Origin: Rhipicephalus microplus | Lineage: Eukaryota > Arthropoda > Arachnida > Ixodida > Ixodidae | DNA length: 64,000 bases | Reading direction: 5' to 3' | Assembly: GCF_043290135.1 (NCBI RefSeq) | Contig: NC_134710.1 | Coordinates: 134,306,655-134,370,654 of the forward strand | Shown here: positions 1 through 11,537 of the stretch, in pieces | How positions within the stretch are numbered: position 1 is the first letter of the stretch | How the letters are laid out: each line of letters opens with the position of its first letter | The notes under the pieces: generated by a model | Told to the model about the DNA's origin: nothing | Database searches by the model: none | Seen by the model: only the letters and a program-made list of their open reading frames with translations | Translations under genes and position numbers: made by a program

Positions 1-379
1 AACTATCGTGAGCCACCGGACAATGCAGAGTTGGCATGATGTAGGTGCGTGTCAGAGTCGTCAACAGAAGGCATGCTTATCAATGTTATCGTGTATCAAC
101 GTGTGGCTACACGCTTGCCTAACCGGGATCAGGCTGTTCAGCATAATGATGAAACGATCGATGCGGAAATGGCAAGCCCGTCGGCAGACGCAGTCAATGG
201 CTGGAGTAATAACGAGACTTTGCTAGGTGAGTGTTGTACGATTCAAGAGCGCATATTCAACCAAGCCTTCTGTCCGCGAAAACGGCAGAGGCACAGTCGA
301 AAAAAGTTCGCGAGTCGCTCGGCGCGATGTTGGCAACTGAGCAGAATTTCGCACTGACCATGTCTCAGTAACATGAAAC

Positions 380-1051
380 GATGTCTGTGCCAGAAGAAGA
401 AGAATATATGCTTTTTCAGATGGCCGCTCAGAATGCGATGATTGGAAAAACACTCTGCCCAATTCGGCATGAGCAAGACCTCGCTGTTGTCCACACAAGG
501 CTTAGACTTGTCGTGGATATGGTGCTAATATGCTGTTCTTGCGGCACAGCCAGCTCTCACTGGTCGTCAAAGAGAAAAGAAAGTGCAAAGAGTCGTCAAT
601 ATAAATGTTAGATCAGTGTAGGCAATCGGGAGCATTGGAAAAGAGCCTACTGCTATAAATGATTTCTGGCCAGTGATGAATGAGTAAGGTTATAGAAGCA
701 CTGCGGCCCATCTATCAACACCTTTCAGACCCTCGACTGCTGGCTCTATGTAGTGGCAACAGGACTCAATGCGGTGTTCAGAGCCTCCACTCGGTGATTT
801 GGTCACCGATATCCAAGCAGCAGCATGCCTCCCTCTTCACTGTGGAATCAGCAATGCATGACCCAGTAGCCAAGTATTATGCAGGCAGCTTGCGAACATA
901 TACCGAGATTTGCACTGCATTGGATGCAAAACCTGGAGACGTTTGCCCCCAGAGGGCTGTAGGAAAGAACAGCCAGCGTGCTAAAAAAATCATCAAACAC
1001 ACACCAGATGAAGAAGCAGAGGTCAAAGGCTACTGTTCTGGTGCATTTTGA
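380..1051 (+). pseudogene. Mutator-like transposase relic (middle deleted)
   Basis: Two conserved blocks of the arthropod Mutator-like transposase domain are visible in plus frames. The first, about 470-680, has a Cys-x2-Cys ribbon (ICCSCGTASSHW) followed by a basic stretch. The second, in an ORF from 680, has the C-terminal signature ALRPIYQHLSDPRLLALC, then TQCGVQSLHSVIW, then the HASLFTVESAMHDPVAKYY block. In the family these blocks are separated by a long catalytic middle part, which is missing here, and stops lie between them, so no active protein is possible. The family assignment is by remembered motif resemblance only. The 1-380 stretch may be more of the same element but shows no motif I can name. 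The relic lies downstream of the last visible USP10 exon, either in an intron or in 3' flank. Confidence 0.55.
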
Positions 1052-1950
1052 TGTAGGTGAAGTGTTATAAAAACTTCCAAAGCCGTTTTCTCTGAAATGC
1101 GTTTTGGGCCCTTAGTGTTCCTTGTGAAAAGCATAGCGTGGCAGAGACTGGACAGATCTCGATGCCGTTTTTTTTTTTTTTTTCCCTGAAGCGTTGTTGA
1201 CAGGACGGCGTTATCCATTACATTGCTTAGGGCTTGGTTTTTTTTTTTTTGTATGTGATAATTGCTGCTTGAGAAGCTCTAATGTAATACATGAATCTTA
1301 TGGGGATGTTATTTGTAAAAAACTAAAAGCAATAGACAATTTTCAATAATGACATCCTGTGTAGTGTTCTTTTGAGTAAAGATCAAAACCACTTGGACCT
1401 TCCTGGCATGTTTTGTTACAATCCTAGGCTTTTCACTAGCAGACTATGTCACCAGATTATGTAACATAGTGTAACTTGAAAACTACTTAAAATATTGCAG
1501 TGAAACTTCGGTTTAATAACATTTATAAATATTCAAGACACTCTTCAGTATGCCTGCCAAATTTTATTACTCTAGGCCAACAAACTAAAAAGTTTTTTCG
1601 ATCGCCATCCACCCCCCAAACAATAGAGATAAAATCAAAGCCTAATCATAATGTGTGGTGTCACCTCACCTTGAGTTGTATATCAGATAACTTCTGATAA
1701 TTAAAGCTTCTTTAAATTCAAACAAAATTCAGAGGTCCCTTTGAGTTTGAATTAATGAGAGTCGCCTATATGTTTGAACACGATCATAAAACATAATGTA
1801 AACTGTGCACGAATGGAAAAATTCCTTCAAATTTTGAAAATTAAAATTAATTTATTTAACAAACAACAACTCGAGGTTTATACTAAAGTTGAAAGTGAGT
1901 GGGAGAAAGAAATAGGGAGGGAAACCATTTGAAAGACACACCCCCTGTAC
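1052..1950. other. USP10 intron or flank, no gene seen
   Basis: AT-rich, with poly-T runs near 1170 and 1240. No splice-bordered open frame resembling the missing C-terminal USP10 exons (histidine box) is visible on the minus strand, so those exons should lie left of the window. Confidence 0.5.
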
Positions 1951-2073
1951 CTGAATGTCCAGCTGCAGAGTGAAGAATGGCTGAAGGGAAGCAGATGTCT
2001 CTCCATCAGCTGTCACAGAGGAGCGCATTTCACCCCCAAATATGTCCATTAATGGAGATGGTAAATACTCTGC
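1951..2073 (-). CDS. USP10: USP10 exon: start of second half of the USP catalytic core
   Basis: A 123-nt exon (41 codons, phase 0 at both ends) on the minus strand. It starts after a pyrimidine-rich acceptor ending ttttcag at 2074 and ends at a GTAC donor (1950-1947). It encodes PLMDIFGGEMRSS followed by LQPFFTLQLDIQ. This matches the conserved USP10 segment in which an IFGG motif precedes the LQPFF-LQLDIQ strand. USP10 removes ubiquitin from substrates such as p53 and from ribosomal subunits, and binds G3BP in stress granules; that is family knowledge. The exon joins in phase to the one at 11537-11331. The histidine box and active-site aspartate should follow further left, outside the window. 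I am confident of the family and less sure of one-to-one orthology. Confidence 0.9.
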
Positions 2074-2660
2074 CTGAAAAATCGGGGAGAAACATACATT
2101 CAGCACTCACAAAGACCGTCTAGGCAGTGGCCTGCTGTAAGATTAAACAAACAAAGCAATGATATTACAGGTTTACAGACACAGCTTAGTGCACATTACT
2201 CCAGCGAGACAAAAATGGCTTATACATGCCTATTTCACACACATAATTTGCGTGCTTTTTTTCTCCAGATTTTGGAGCTCCGAAAATAGGGTGCGCAAAT
2301 TGTGTGGGGATTTCCCAACCACATACAAAACAATGTGCAATAGTCATAATGTGCGTAGCATAGGCGTGCCACCGAAAGTCGCAGAACGGTGGCCATTGGA
2401 ACCGCAGGTGGGCTCACATAGCAGCTGTCAGCTTTCACTGAAAGCATGACGGAAGTGCACGCAGGGGATTTTCCACTTGTGCACATCTCAAATTATTACT
2501 TTTGCGATGATAGTGTGTGTGAAGGAGATGCACTTTATTATAGGGAAGACATGCTCAAGTTGGCGCAGCACTGTTCTAGCGAACAGAGGGCAAAGCTCTG
2601 GTCGCTTGGACAAGCTGTGCTTGCATGGTTTTCCCATTGCATGCATGAAAAACATGTTCC
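2074..2660. other. USP10 intron, no gene seen
   Basis: Intronic sequence between the exon ending at 2073 and a TTAA-flanked element. Several short ORFs exist on both strands, none with a recognisable motif. Confidence 0.4.
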
Positions 2661-2664
2661 TTAA

Positions 2665-4570
2665 GGGGAGATGCTCCTCAAAAAACTTTTTCTTCAGATA
2701 TTTGTGACAGCTCAATGAAACTTTCACCAGTTATAGAGTTGGAGCTCCTCTTTTCAAATCTGCTTTTATTTTTTTCATGGCTCATTTAGTTAATTTTTTG
2801 CAGACCATGCATTTGTAAAAACAATGCATTCTTGTGCAAGCTTAGGCAACAATAGTAAGCACAAGGAAGCTCTAAAAAATAGCCAATGTTGCTCCTAATA
2901 AATTGCAGAATTCAATAAAGCAAAGAAACATTGTGTAACATTTGTGTGCTGGCCTAGAAAAAAATTCTAATGCTGAATTTGAGTTTTATAATACTCAAAG
3001 AACAAGCTTCTGAAATAATCCAGCTGAATATGCTCTGGAGACCTTTGAAAGTTGTTTATTTGAATTCAGGACAACTTTAACTACGCCAAGTTTCATTGCA
3101 ATCCGACTACGTAAAGCGTACAAATTATAGTGCACAAGCTCTAAAAACGCCAAAAAATAAGGAACTGAGAAAAAGCGGTTTGAAAGTTCAAAAACATGTT
3201 TAATAATATACTCTTCAACCAATCTGAATGAAATTCACAGAGAATGTCAGCAAAGCTATCTCGAAAAAGTTGACAGTTTCAGAATAACCCAGCACTATAT
3301 ATTGGACCCTTACAGCTTCTGCAAGTTGTCTCCTCCCGGCGAGCATTTTTTTTTTTTTTCCGGTACTGCGGCGACGGGCCATTGCTCTTGGGCTCATTCG
3401 AGGTTTCGGCGGCGGTATGCACTTTTTTTTTTTTTTTGCTAATGGCAGTTCTTGTGACGCACCGGTTTTTTAACACCAATGATTGCACGAAACCCGCACA
3501 AGCTGCTCCTGTCCGATGCCGATCGCACGCGGTGCGACCACCGACTTCACGCTCACAGCGAAGCTGTCTCGTGCACTGCTGCTGGCGGACGTCTCCTCGC
3601 TTCCACTGCATGACTGATACACGCGGCTTGACGCATACGTGGCCGAAACAACAGTTGCAGCACGTGCATCATTTCGGCGCTAAAGTTCCGAAAGCGATGC
3701 CAGTCCTTATCGTCTACTTGCCATTACTCAAATAGACAGCTCGCACCGCCCGCAGTTGGAGCATACTACGCCACTGACGAGGTTCTGCATCGCATTGGTC
3801 TCACAAATAAATGTGCTCCCGCGCTCATCTGACACTTGCTTTAGTCGTCGAACATCTTTATCTTTCACTCTGAAGCGCCGATGAAGTCATCGACGGTAGG
3901 AATAAAGCTCGAACAATCCGAATCGGGTGCGTCGCTGCTGCCGCGGCTAGGCCTAGCAGCAGACGGACCTCTCGTCGGCGCTCACTGTTTGCGTTTGTGG
4001 TGCCTTCCCTCGTACTGGTGCCGCGTAACTAACTTCCGTGAACGAAAGTAGCATTTCTCGCCAGCATCCATGGCGCAGAAATAATAACTCCGGCGATTGT
4101 GTTCGTCGATGTCTCGGCGAAAGCAGGAGAACGAAGAAAGCGCTCGCATCCGGCTGTGCGGCGGAATACTCGCAACCGATGGCAGGGCTCCGATCATACT
4201 ACGTGACTTCAAAGGCCCAGTCGCCACACTAAAATGCTGTGGGAAAACGATTTTTTTGTTGTATTTTTAGCGTGAATGCCACTTTGCCGAAGTGGGCTCT
4301 GAGAGAAGAGGGTTAGGCCTACATGCCCGCGAAATTTCAAGAGCCGGCGATGCCGTAGAGCGAAGTGCCGCGTGCATGAAAATCGGGTAAGTTCACACTT
4401 TCACGAGCCACCGCGAAATCTTTAATTGTACTTTTCGATAACTTCTAGCTGATTCTCAGCTTTGATTTTTTAAAATATTAAAGAGAAGGCTTGGAGAAAT
4501 ACAAAACGCAAGAAAACACAAATTCGACTTTTTCGAAAAAAAATCTCGGTTTTTCGACCTGCATCTCTTC
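2665..4570. mobile_element. TTAA-flanked inverted-repeat element (piggyBac-like, non-autonomous)
   Basis: The ends are imperfect inverted repeats: ggggagatgctcctcaaaaa at the left, and at the right (reverse complement) gaagagatgcaggtcgaaaa. Each is bordered directly by TTAA (2661-2664 and 4571-4574), the target duplication typical of piggyBac-superfamily transposons. The 1.9-kb interior has no transposase-like frame; it contains poly-T/poly-A tracts and a GC-richer block at 3350-4200. It is therefore probably non-autonomous, or an internally replaced copy. The short TIR match could be chance, but the exact TTAA on both sides supports the call. Confidence 0.45.
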
Positions 4571-4574
4571 TTAA

Positions 4575-5870
4575 GAATTCTATTTCACATTTTGCACACA
4601 ATGGGCACCGCTCCTTCCATCATCCTGAAAAGCAGGTGCGCACCCTTGCTGCATTGTGACCTGCTACCGCCTGTGAAGTTATAGCATTTCCAAGGCAAGC
4701 AGTGCATGGAGCAATGTCGCGAAGAGTGGACTATGGCAGTTTTCTGATACTTCCGTGGTCTTGTCACTTTGAAGGATTTTTTTGTCGTGCACAGCATTAC
4801 CAAAAGAAACATGATGGCCGGACTCTTATGAAAGAGAAGTGCATTTGTCAACTGAAGCTGCAGCAAAAAATTGGGGGACCCTTAAGCTTCGCTTTTAAGA
4901 GTTGAACGCGATAGCGAAATCCGGCTCCTAGTGCACTCTTCCACTGCTAAGTGCATACTTATTGATACGCTTTGTTACACACACGCGCGCACACAGTAGA
5001 CTATACCAGCGCGCCTGCACAAATGGTACATAAAGGTTTATGATCTAAAGCAAGAGTCGCATGGCCTCCAATACATGCCACGTGCTTGCCATTTCGGAGG
5101 CCATCAAGAGTCTCACAATGCCTCACAGATGGCAGCACATCATCTAGTGTTTGCTGTTTACTTGATCAACGCCTCTGGAAAGGCACGATACGTTTTCCGC
5201 TCGATAGACATAGTTGTCCATCTTCAGAGCCGTCTGAAAGTTCGTCTGTGTTTTTAACGGCGATGGCTGCATAATCCCGACTATCCCGAGCTTTTTTGAT
5301 ATAGTTTTGATGGCCTCCCAAATTGCCGAATGGGCTCGTTTTCATCGTGACACCTGTCGAACAAAATACGTTAAGAATACTCCTTCCACTACATGACATT
5401 TATGTAGTGTTTTTTTCCCAAAACAGCAGCAAGTAACATCGCGGCTTTGTAGAACACCTGCTTGCCACTCAAATGGCCCGAGTTCCATCCTGAATGGAAC
5501 CGAAAGTTTTATTCTTTATTTTTATTTGCTTCTTTCTCGATTTTTCGCTCACGGACGAATTTTCACTCTTAACACACGATGCCGACACTGACTGTGAAAT
5601 TTCTGCGACACCAGCTTTCTAATGCTATGGCGTTAATATAAACACAACGAGATTGCGCACTGGCTTTCCGAGACAACCATTTGTAATGTGACAGTGGCAA
5701 AGCTGGGTAGCTTCATACACCGCAGTTGAAATACCGTACCACGAGCCCTGCAAGTGTTCTATACAGCTTTTGGCTTTAGACTTCTCAAAGCCACTCGGTG
5801 TAAACATATTTATGCTGCGTGTTCGCGCTGAGCGTTTATACGTACAGGTCTTGCAAGCAACACCTTCTGA
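4575..5870. other. USP10 intron with probable unclassified repeat
   Basis: No coding signal. The part at 4890-5400 (gttgaacgcgatagcgaaat and the following 500 bases) reads like interspersed-repeat sequence. Neither ends nor target duplications could be found, so I cannot classify it. Confidence 0.3.
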
Positions 5871-5879
5871 TAAGTTAGC

Positions 5880-6152
5880 AGGCTGAGGTGTTGCGATGCT
5901 AGGATCTAAGTCACGAGTTCGATTCCCGTGCACTCCAGCTACATTTCTATGGGAGCGAAATGCAGAAACACTGTGTTTAGATTTGTGTAAGAATTGCAGA
6001 GAGGGTGTCTTGGTTTTGCATATTTCAAGTGCATGGCAGGATGATGCTCAATGTAAACAGAACTGGTGCTCAAACCCAAGTGGCCAGAATTAATTTGGCG
6101 TGTCCCACCACAGTGTACTTCTTAATGATATCATGGTTTTGGCACGAAAAAT
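5880..6152 (+). mobile_element. Degenerate tRNA-derived SINE
   Basis: A pol III B-box-like gagttcgattcccg at about 5915 is followed by the body motif atttctatgggagcgaaatg and gtgtttagatttg. The 3' part (6085-6150) contains a degraded match to the end shared by other SINEs here, atcatggttttggcacg. The order matches the second SINE subtype (the gcgaaatgc type) seen inverted at 49.4-49.6 kb. About 65 bases of unrelated sequence interrupt it near 6000-6065. The A box is not recognisable. Confidence 0.6.
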
Positions 6153-6294
6153 ATACCTTTGCATGCACCAGAGCCGCGGGCCATATACAGCTGCTGCTAT
6201 TAAAACGAGCGAAAAAAGAACCAAGGCGGCAGTATTATTTGATGGTTTCATGAAATTAGACGCAGTTAACAGGGGGCATATCACGGCGTAACAA

Positions 6295-6338
6295 ATATAT
6301 ATATATATATATATATATAACACACATACACACACACC
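6295..6338. repeat. (TA)n-(CA)n microsatellite
   Basis: A TA dinucleotide run of about 26 bases passes into a CA-rich run just upstream of the Ty3/gypsy fragment. Confidence 0.9.
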
Positions 6339-6356
6339 TGCCGAGTTAAAGGATTT

Positions 6357-7960
6357 CGAATCTGGGTTTAGGAGCTGTTATTCTACAGGAATACATTGGC
6401 GTGTTGCAGCCGTTGGCCTTTGCCAACCGCTCCTTGGTCTCTGCGGAGAAAAATTATTCCATGACCGAAAAGGAGTGCCTCGGCAACGTGTTTGCACTGC
6501 GGAAGTTTGACGTCTATTTTGATGGGACGAAATTCGTGGTGCAAACGGATCACAGTGCGCTCAGCTGGCTGATGCGGCTCCGTGAGCTTGCCAGCAGGCT
6601 GGCGCGCTGGGCTCTCCTGATACAGCATTATGACTTTTCAGTGCAGTATCGAAAGGGGAGCAACAATGTGGTAGCTGACGCGCTATCTCGTGCCCCATTG
6701 TCTGCCAAGGACCTTGATCCCGGTGCGACAGCCGCTAGTGGTGCCTTTGCACACGCAAGCGTCGGGGCGAAACAGCGGCTCCCCATGCGGTCCCCACGCA
6801 GACAAACCTTGGCTGCTAACCAGATAAGCGGCGCACCGCGAAACGGCCGAGCGGGAGAGCTTTGCGAAGGCTACGACGCCGAGAGCGAACCCGTGATGCC
6901 GACTCAAGCGGTTGTTGCTGTGGTCCTGAGTGGGCGGGATATACCAGACTCCCCCATTTTGGGAGAATGGGAATCGCTTTGAGCAGAGAAAAGCTTCTGA
7001 AGGCCCAGCAAAGTGACCCGTTTTGTCGTGAAATGTGCCACGGTCTCAGAGAGATGGAGCGCCGTGACGCTGCTTGCCCTGCAGAGGGCGCGAATAGGGG
7101 GCTCGAACCAGCGTGTGTCGCCCAGTCCCCGGCCGATTCATATTTGCTGGACCATGACGGGCTCCTGCTGAAGTATATAGCCACCGACAACGAGTCCATT
7201 GACCCGTTTAAGGTGGTTATGCCCAAAAGTCTCAGAGCCGCATTGTTGCGATCCTCTCACGACGAACCCATGACCGGTCACCTGAGTGGTTCGAAAGTTT
7301 TTGCAAAACTGAGCCGCGTTGTGACCTCGCCCGGCATGAATCGAGACATTCGGGATGAGACATTCGGAGACAATCGAGACATGAATCGGCATGAATCGAG
7401 ACAATCGCGTCTGTCAAATGGTGAAATCAAGGGGTGGCAAACCACCCGCTCTGATGAAACCGATTGTCAGTGAGCGTCCAAGGCAAGTGGCCACCTGCGA
7501 TCTAATGGGACCATTTTCCAGAAGTAAGCCGGGGTTCATTCACCTGATGGTAGTCGTTGACCACTTTTCGAAACGGGTGGAATTGTTCCCTCTTCGGAAG
7601 GTGACAGCGCGAACGGTGCTTGAGAAGATGCAGGAAGTGTTTTGCCGGTTCGGCTTCCTGGAAAGGCTCATCACGAACAATGCTTCATATTTCATCACTC
7701 GGGTGTGTTTGATGTCACGTGTCGTTCTCTCAGAATTGATCACTGCACTACTTCGACCTACCATCCCCAGTCCAATTTGACACAGCGCGTGAATCGCACG
7801 CTCAAACCGATGTTGGCGGCCTTTGCCGAAAGTCAAAGGGACTGGGCAGACCATTTGAACTCGCGTTCACTATTCGAACATCCAAGAGTCGCTCAACTGG
7901 TTTCTCACCCACCTTTTTAAATTTTGGAAAGGAGTTGGCAAATCAGGTGACCAGCGTCAC
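6357..7960 (+). pseudogene. Ty3/gypsy pol relic: RNase H plus integrase
   Basis: Frame fragments of a Ty3/gypsy polyprotein, in order. First is an RT-associated RNase H from about 6370 (GLGAVILQ, YSMTEKECLG, VQTDHSALSWL, VVADALSRAPL). Next is a partial integrase HH zinc motif (HDEPMTGHL near 7260) whose Cys pair is lost in a short repeated stretch at 7335-7415. Then comes the integrase core from about 7480: CDLMGPF, VVVDHFSKRVELFPL, LITNNASYF, HPQSNLTQRVNRTLK. The first catalytic Asp is present. The second position is Asn where the family has Asp, and the third is Gln where it has Glu, so integrase would be inactive. The 5' part (gag, protease, RT) is absent; the element starts abruptly inside RNase H. 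Several frameshifts are present. It continues at 9109 beyond the inserted LTR. Confidence 0.88.
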
Positions 7961-9108
7961 TGTCACGAACGGCTATTTTCGGCGACACCGCGTCACGGCA
8001 ATTAACGGGTGCCGTACTCCCCGACTGACCGTGAGAAACGGCGGCACATGAAAGGGAACCGATAAGTGCAAAATGGGGTGCTCTCCTTAGAACGTCACCG
8101 CCGACAGTTAATCCTTTTGTAACTGTGGCGACTTCTGCAAGGTCGTAGAAGGCCGCGGTATACCCCGAACAAGGATTAGACTACGAGACACCCCGGCTGA
8201 GAGCCAAACGTTTGACCGTTCCCACGGGGAAAAGCGTGGGAAACGCTCTGGTGGCCAAGCCGTATGACAACAACCCGACAGGTTGTCACTCTCGCTAGTT
8301 GAGGGCCCTCTCCCAATTAAAAAAGGGTGGGGTCAAAATATTTTTGGGGCGGAGTTTCCCTTCAATTAAACGTGCATGATTGGACCCAGGTAGAGGTCTC
8401 TTGTCCCCAAGGAAGAGAGCGAGGAGACACGAGGGGGATTTAAGCGCAGGATTTTGCCCTGCTAGGCAGACTAGTCGCTGACCAAGATGGTGTAGAAACA
8501 GATCAACAAGCATCTCTTCTAGAAGTTTTTAGAGTGGCTCTGTATCGGCTGGCCACCTAAACTTAGCCGTTCGTCTAGTTGTGACGCGATATTAACGTCT
8601 GCAACGTAGACATCGGGACTTCGCCTCGAGTTAGCTCAATCTGCTCAAAGTCACCTGCAAGCACTAGCCTCCCGGAGCCACCAGCGTTGCAACACCGCCG
8701 ACATCGCAGTCGTGCCAGAACTCTCTTCGACTTCTCGCTTCCGATCGTCGGGGACGCAACGCTGCCGGTCATCACACGTATGCCTTCACCTGTTTATATC
8801 TTGGAACTTTCTCCTGCGTAGTTCTATTGTTGTTAGTTTGTGTAGCTTGTAATAGTTCTCTCTCGTAAGCTGATTTATTGTTTCTGTTATATATTTCTTT
8901 AGTTGTATCAAGTGTCGATGTATTTTGCTGGTTGTATTGAAGTGTTGTATTAGATCCCGTGTGCTGCAATATCATTAGAGTAAAGTTGTTTTGTTTTCCC
9001 ACGTCTCTGATCTCTTCACTGTCTCTGCTTGCGTACGGAACGAACCAACCTGCTGTCATTCCCGTCGCCGACTTCGCGCTGGCGACGCTAGAGTGGCAGC
9101 TTGTAACA
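7961..9108. mobile_element. Solo LTR inserted in the gypsy integrase gene
   Basis: A 1,148-bp block begins TGTCACG and ends TAACA, so it has the TG...CA termini of LTRs. It is flanked on both sides by GTCAC (7956-7960 and 9109-9113), a 5-bp target duplication. Removing the block and one GTCAC rejoins the interrupted integrase in the same reading frame, which independently fixes the borders. The block has no coding frame of note. Its T/G-rich right third looks like the R-U5 part of an LTR, which suggests plus orientation. This is the product expected from LTR-LTR recombination of a full element. A short non-autonomous LTR element is less likely because no internal primer-binding site is seen. 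Confidence 0.85.
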
Positions 9109-9607
9109 GTCACTGAATGCCAGCTCAAGGGCAAGGAGACGCCGGCAGACTGTTCTGCTTACGTATCGACACTTTGGGACATGCTTTGTCGAGCTTTCTG
9201 CAAAGCAAGGCAAAGTTTGGAGTTGGCCAGGGCTCAACAGAAAGCCCAATATGACCGCAAGCATGGCGACCTAGTTTTTTAGGTGGGCGATCTTGTCCTG
9301 ATGCGTAACCACGTTCTTAGAAATGCCAGTAAGGGGTTCTCAACCTCACTCACTCCCTGCTGGCAAGTGGCTTGGTCCGTACCGAGTGGAGAAAGCTTGC
9401 ACTGCACTCGCGTACTTGCTGAAAGATCCCCATACGGGAAAACTCAGCCGTGCCCATATCACAGACGTAAAACCCTTTGTATCATGGTCTGACGAGCTCG
9501 CGCCAGAGCCCTGCGGCACTTCGCGCAAGCAACGGGGCACACCCGGAGCGGCGGACCGCATTCGGACTCCGCACCAGTACAATCTGAGGAAGCAATCACC
9601 TTTGTGA
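9109..9607 (+). pseudogene. Ty3/gypsy integrase C-terminal end
   Basis: Continuation of the pol relic. Motifs are ARAQQKAQYDRKHGD, then after an in-frame stop VGDLVLMRNH, then (in another frame) GPYRVEKA and LLKDPHTGKLSRAHITDVKPF. That is the usual order for the gypsy integrase C-terminal SH3-like domain. The polyprotein appears to end at about 9607 (TGA). A stop at 9280 and a frameshift near 9350 show decay independent of the solo LTR. Confidence 0.82.
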
Positions 9608-10310
9608 TTTAGCGCCGGATAGCGGACTTCTTTGCAACCGAAGGCCCTCAGTTTACTGTCTAGCATTAGTATAGGTTAGCTTCTTTACGGCCTTTTCTCG
9701 TAAAGAAGTTGACTCTGCCCAGTCTGCTGCCAGTGTTTCTTTTTTTTTTTTTAAGTGTTCATGCGCATTTTAAGTTTATTTTGTCTAATATTAGGTGTTA
9801 CTTGTATTTTATGTTTTATTTTCTTTTGGCCAGAGATTAAGTGTCATTTTGCCGTGTTTTACTTTTTTTCCGTGTTTATTTCGTCTACCTCGAAGGAAGT
9901 TGTGACCTTGAGTATTGGTGCTTATGCGTGGAGAGCGGAACGAAGGACGTCGGCTGTGTGTGTGTGCACGCGTGCTTCTGTGCGTGTGTAAGTGTGTGAT
10001 GCTTCGGTGCGTGCCCGTGAAGAGTGCGCGTCGTGGCTTCGCCCCATCGACGTCGACACTAGAGGTGCTCGGGGCATTGACCTACTGACGCTGTGCTCTG
10101 CTCTCGGCCGTCGATGAGAAGCCCTGCTGCCTTTTCGACCATGGCTCCTGCGCGAGGCCAGCTGACAGCAGCTATATGCTGCCGGCCAACGCCAGGGCGC
10201 CTCGCAGCATCGACGTATTTCTAGGTTCTCTAGATGCATCGAAGTGTTGAAGATTGGGTTTCCTGTATAGCAATAAATGTATGAGCCTGAAATTGCATCG
10301 TGAAATTGCA
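9608..10310. other. Probable 3' non-coding part of the gypsy element
   Basis: No coding motif. It has a T-rich stretch (9735-9870), a GT/CG-rich stretch near 9955-10010, and a GC-rich end. This may be 3' UTR and remnant LTR of the gypsy element, but no second LTR copy is available for comparison. Confidence 0.35.
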
Positions 10311-10329
10311 ACAGCTAAGAGCGCTTGCT

Positions 10330-10941
10330 CATAGTTGTTGACCACTTGGCAGCTAACTTGCCGTTTCGGGCGTCCCGATATTCAGCTGTGGAGATGGTGA
10401 ATGTTTCGTGGCAGAAGTGACGGCTACATGCGCACGAAACTGTTTTGGCGAAGCAGACTTCGACGACGTCGGGCCAAATGCCGAACCTGAAGCTTCCGAA
10501 CAGGACCACTGCGGCAGTGCATCGTCGACTCCAACTTGGGAGAGCGGGTGGGACATCTGTTGCGATGGTTTAATTATGGCTGATGATGATGCTGACACTG
10601 CGAAACCGTGCACGGATTAGGGCATTGTAAATGAAGTACGTGGCGAGAGGGATTTGGAGGAATAGGATTGCGAGAGCGACGAAACTTTGAAGCCAGTGCC
10701 TCACGCAGCTTATGCCACGAGCCTCGGCGGACGAGCACCCTGCCGTTTTAAATGAACTCGAGAACGCCCTTATCACTTCTGCTCTTCGAAACACATGCAT
10801 TACGGACTTTTTGGGGCAAAAAAAAAGTGTGTTTTCACTCGCAACTTTCTTTTAAAATCTGTGTTTCATTTACTACGAACTTCGGGACACAGCGAACGGA
10901 TGCCACGTCACGCTGAGGTTCGTTATAAGCGGGCTCGACTG
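10330..10941 (+). pseudogene. pogo/Tigger transposase C-terminal relic with 3' inverted repeat
   Basis: A plus-strand frame matches the region after the DDE domain of Tigger-type transposases: VEMVNVSW near 10388, then ATCARNCFGEADF, then an acidic tail with DGLIMADDDADTAKPC and (after a stop) GIVNEVRG. The 3' end at 10941, ggttcgttataagcgggctc followed by gactg, has the form of a pogo-type terminal repeat and is followed by TA (10942-10943). The N-terminal and catalytic parts are missing. A frameshift near 10405 and stops make it inactive. Confidence 0.65.
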
Positions 10942-10943
10942 TA

Positions 10944-11330
10944 TAGATATGGTGGAGATAGAGGTTGCAGAATTTGTCGAAATGCTTGCATCATGATTAC
11001 CTGAAATTGCATCCAAATGAAGGCTGTCAACACAGTTGTGACGTTTTACGAACATTATGCTTCAGCCTATGTTTTAACTTTCTGCGATGTGAAACGTACA
11101 TGAAACACACATGTAAATAAATAGCATTTTGAGCCCCATTTGAAACTACGTTTGTTTCACAGTAAAGGCGCCTTCTGATACTTCAGCCATTCCATGTACT
11201 CCCCCCCTTTCCCACCCTTATTTTTTGTAAATGATGTCGGGTGGTTGACCTACATACCAGTTTTCCCGGCACATATGCTCAGCAAGCACACACAACAAAA
11301 AGTTTGACAATGCTAACTTAAGCTACTTAC
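10944..11330. other. USP10 intron, no gene seen
   Basis: AT-rich intron directly downstream (in gene sense) of the exon at 11331-11537; nothing recognisable. Confidence 0.5.
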
Positions 11331-11537
11331 AGAACGTGTCACTTGATGTCGATTGCGATGAATGACAGTCTTCCAAGCACCTTCATCATCGTCATCAACA
11401 TACTCAACCGGTGGCTGAGCCTCTCCATTGCATTGTCCATTGAGACCATTGCTGACAGAACGCATCAATAACACCATTTCATCATGCAAACCATTCAACA
11501 TGAAGCTTAAGAATTCCTCTGCGTCCTCTTGCTTCCC
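11331..11537 (-). CDS. USP10: USP10 exon: QEDAEEF box
   Basis: A 207-nt minus-strand exon (69 codons, phase 0/0). The acceptor is tatatgttgcag (just above 11537) and the donor GTAAGT (11330-11325). It encodes GKQEDAEEFLSFMLNGLHDEM, the glutamine/aspartate box found in all USP-family deubiquitinases near the active site. An acidic linker follows (EYVDDDDEGAW) and then the basic RNRHQVTRS end. The same order occurs in vertebrate USP10, where an EDEW-type acidic linker precedes a TRQ-type basic segment. The preceding exon (16242-16361) and the following one (1951-2073) are both in phase. Confidence 0.92.
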
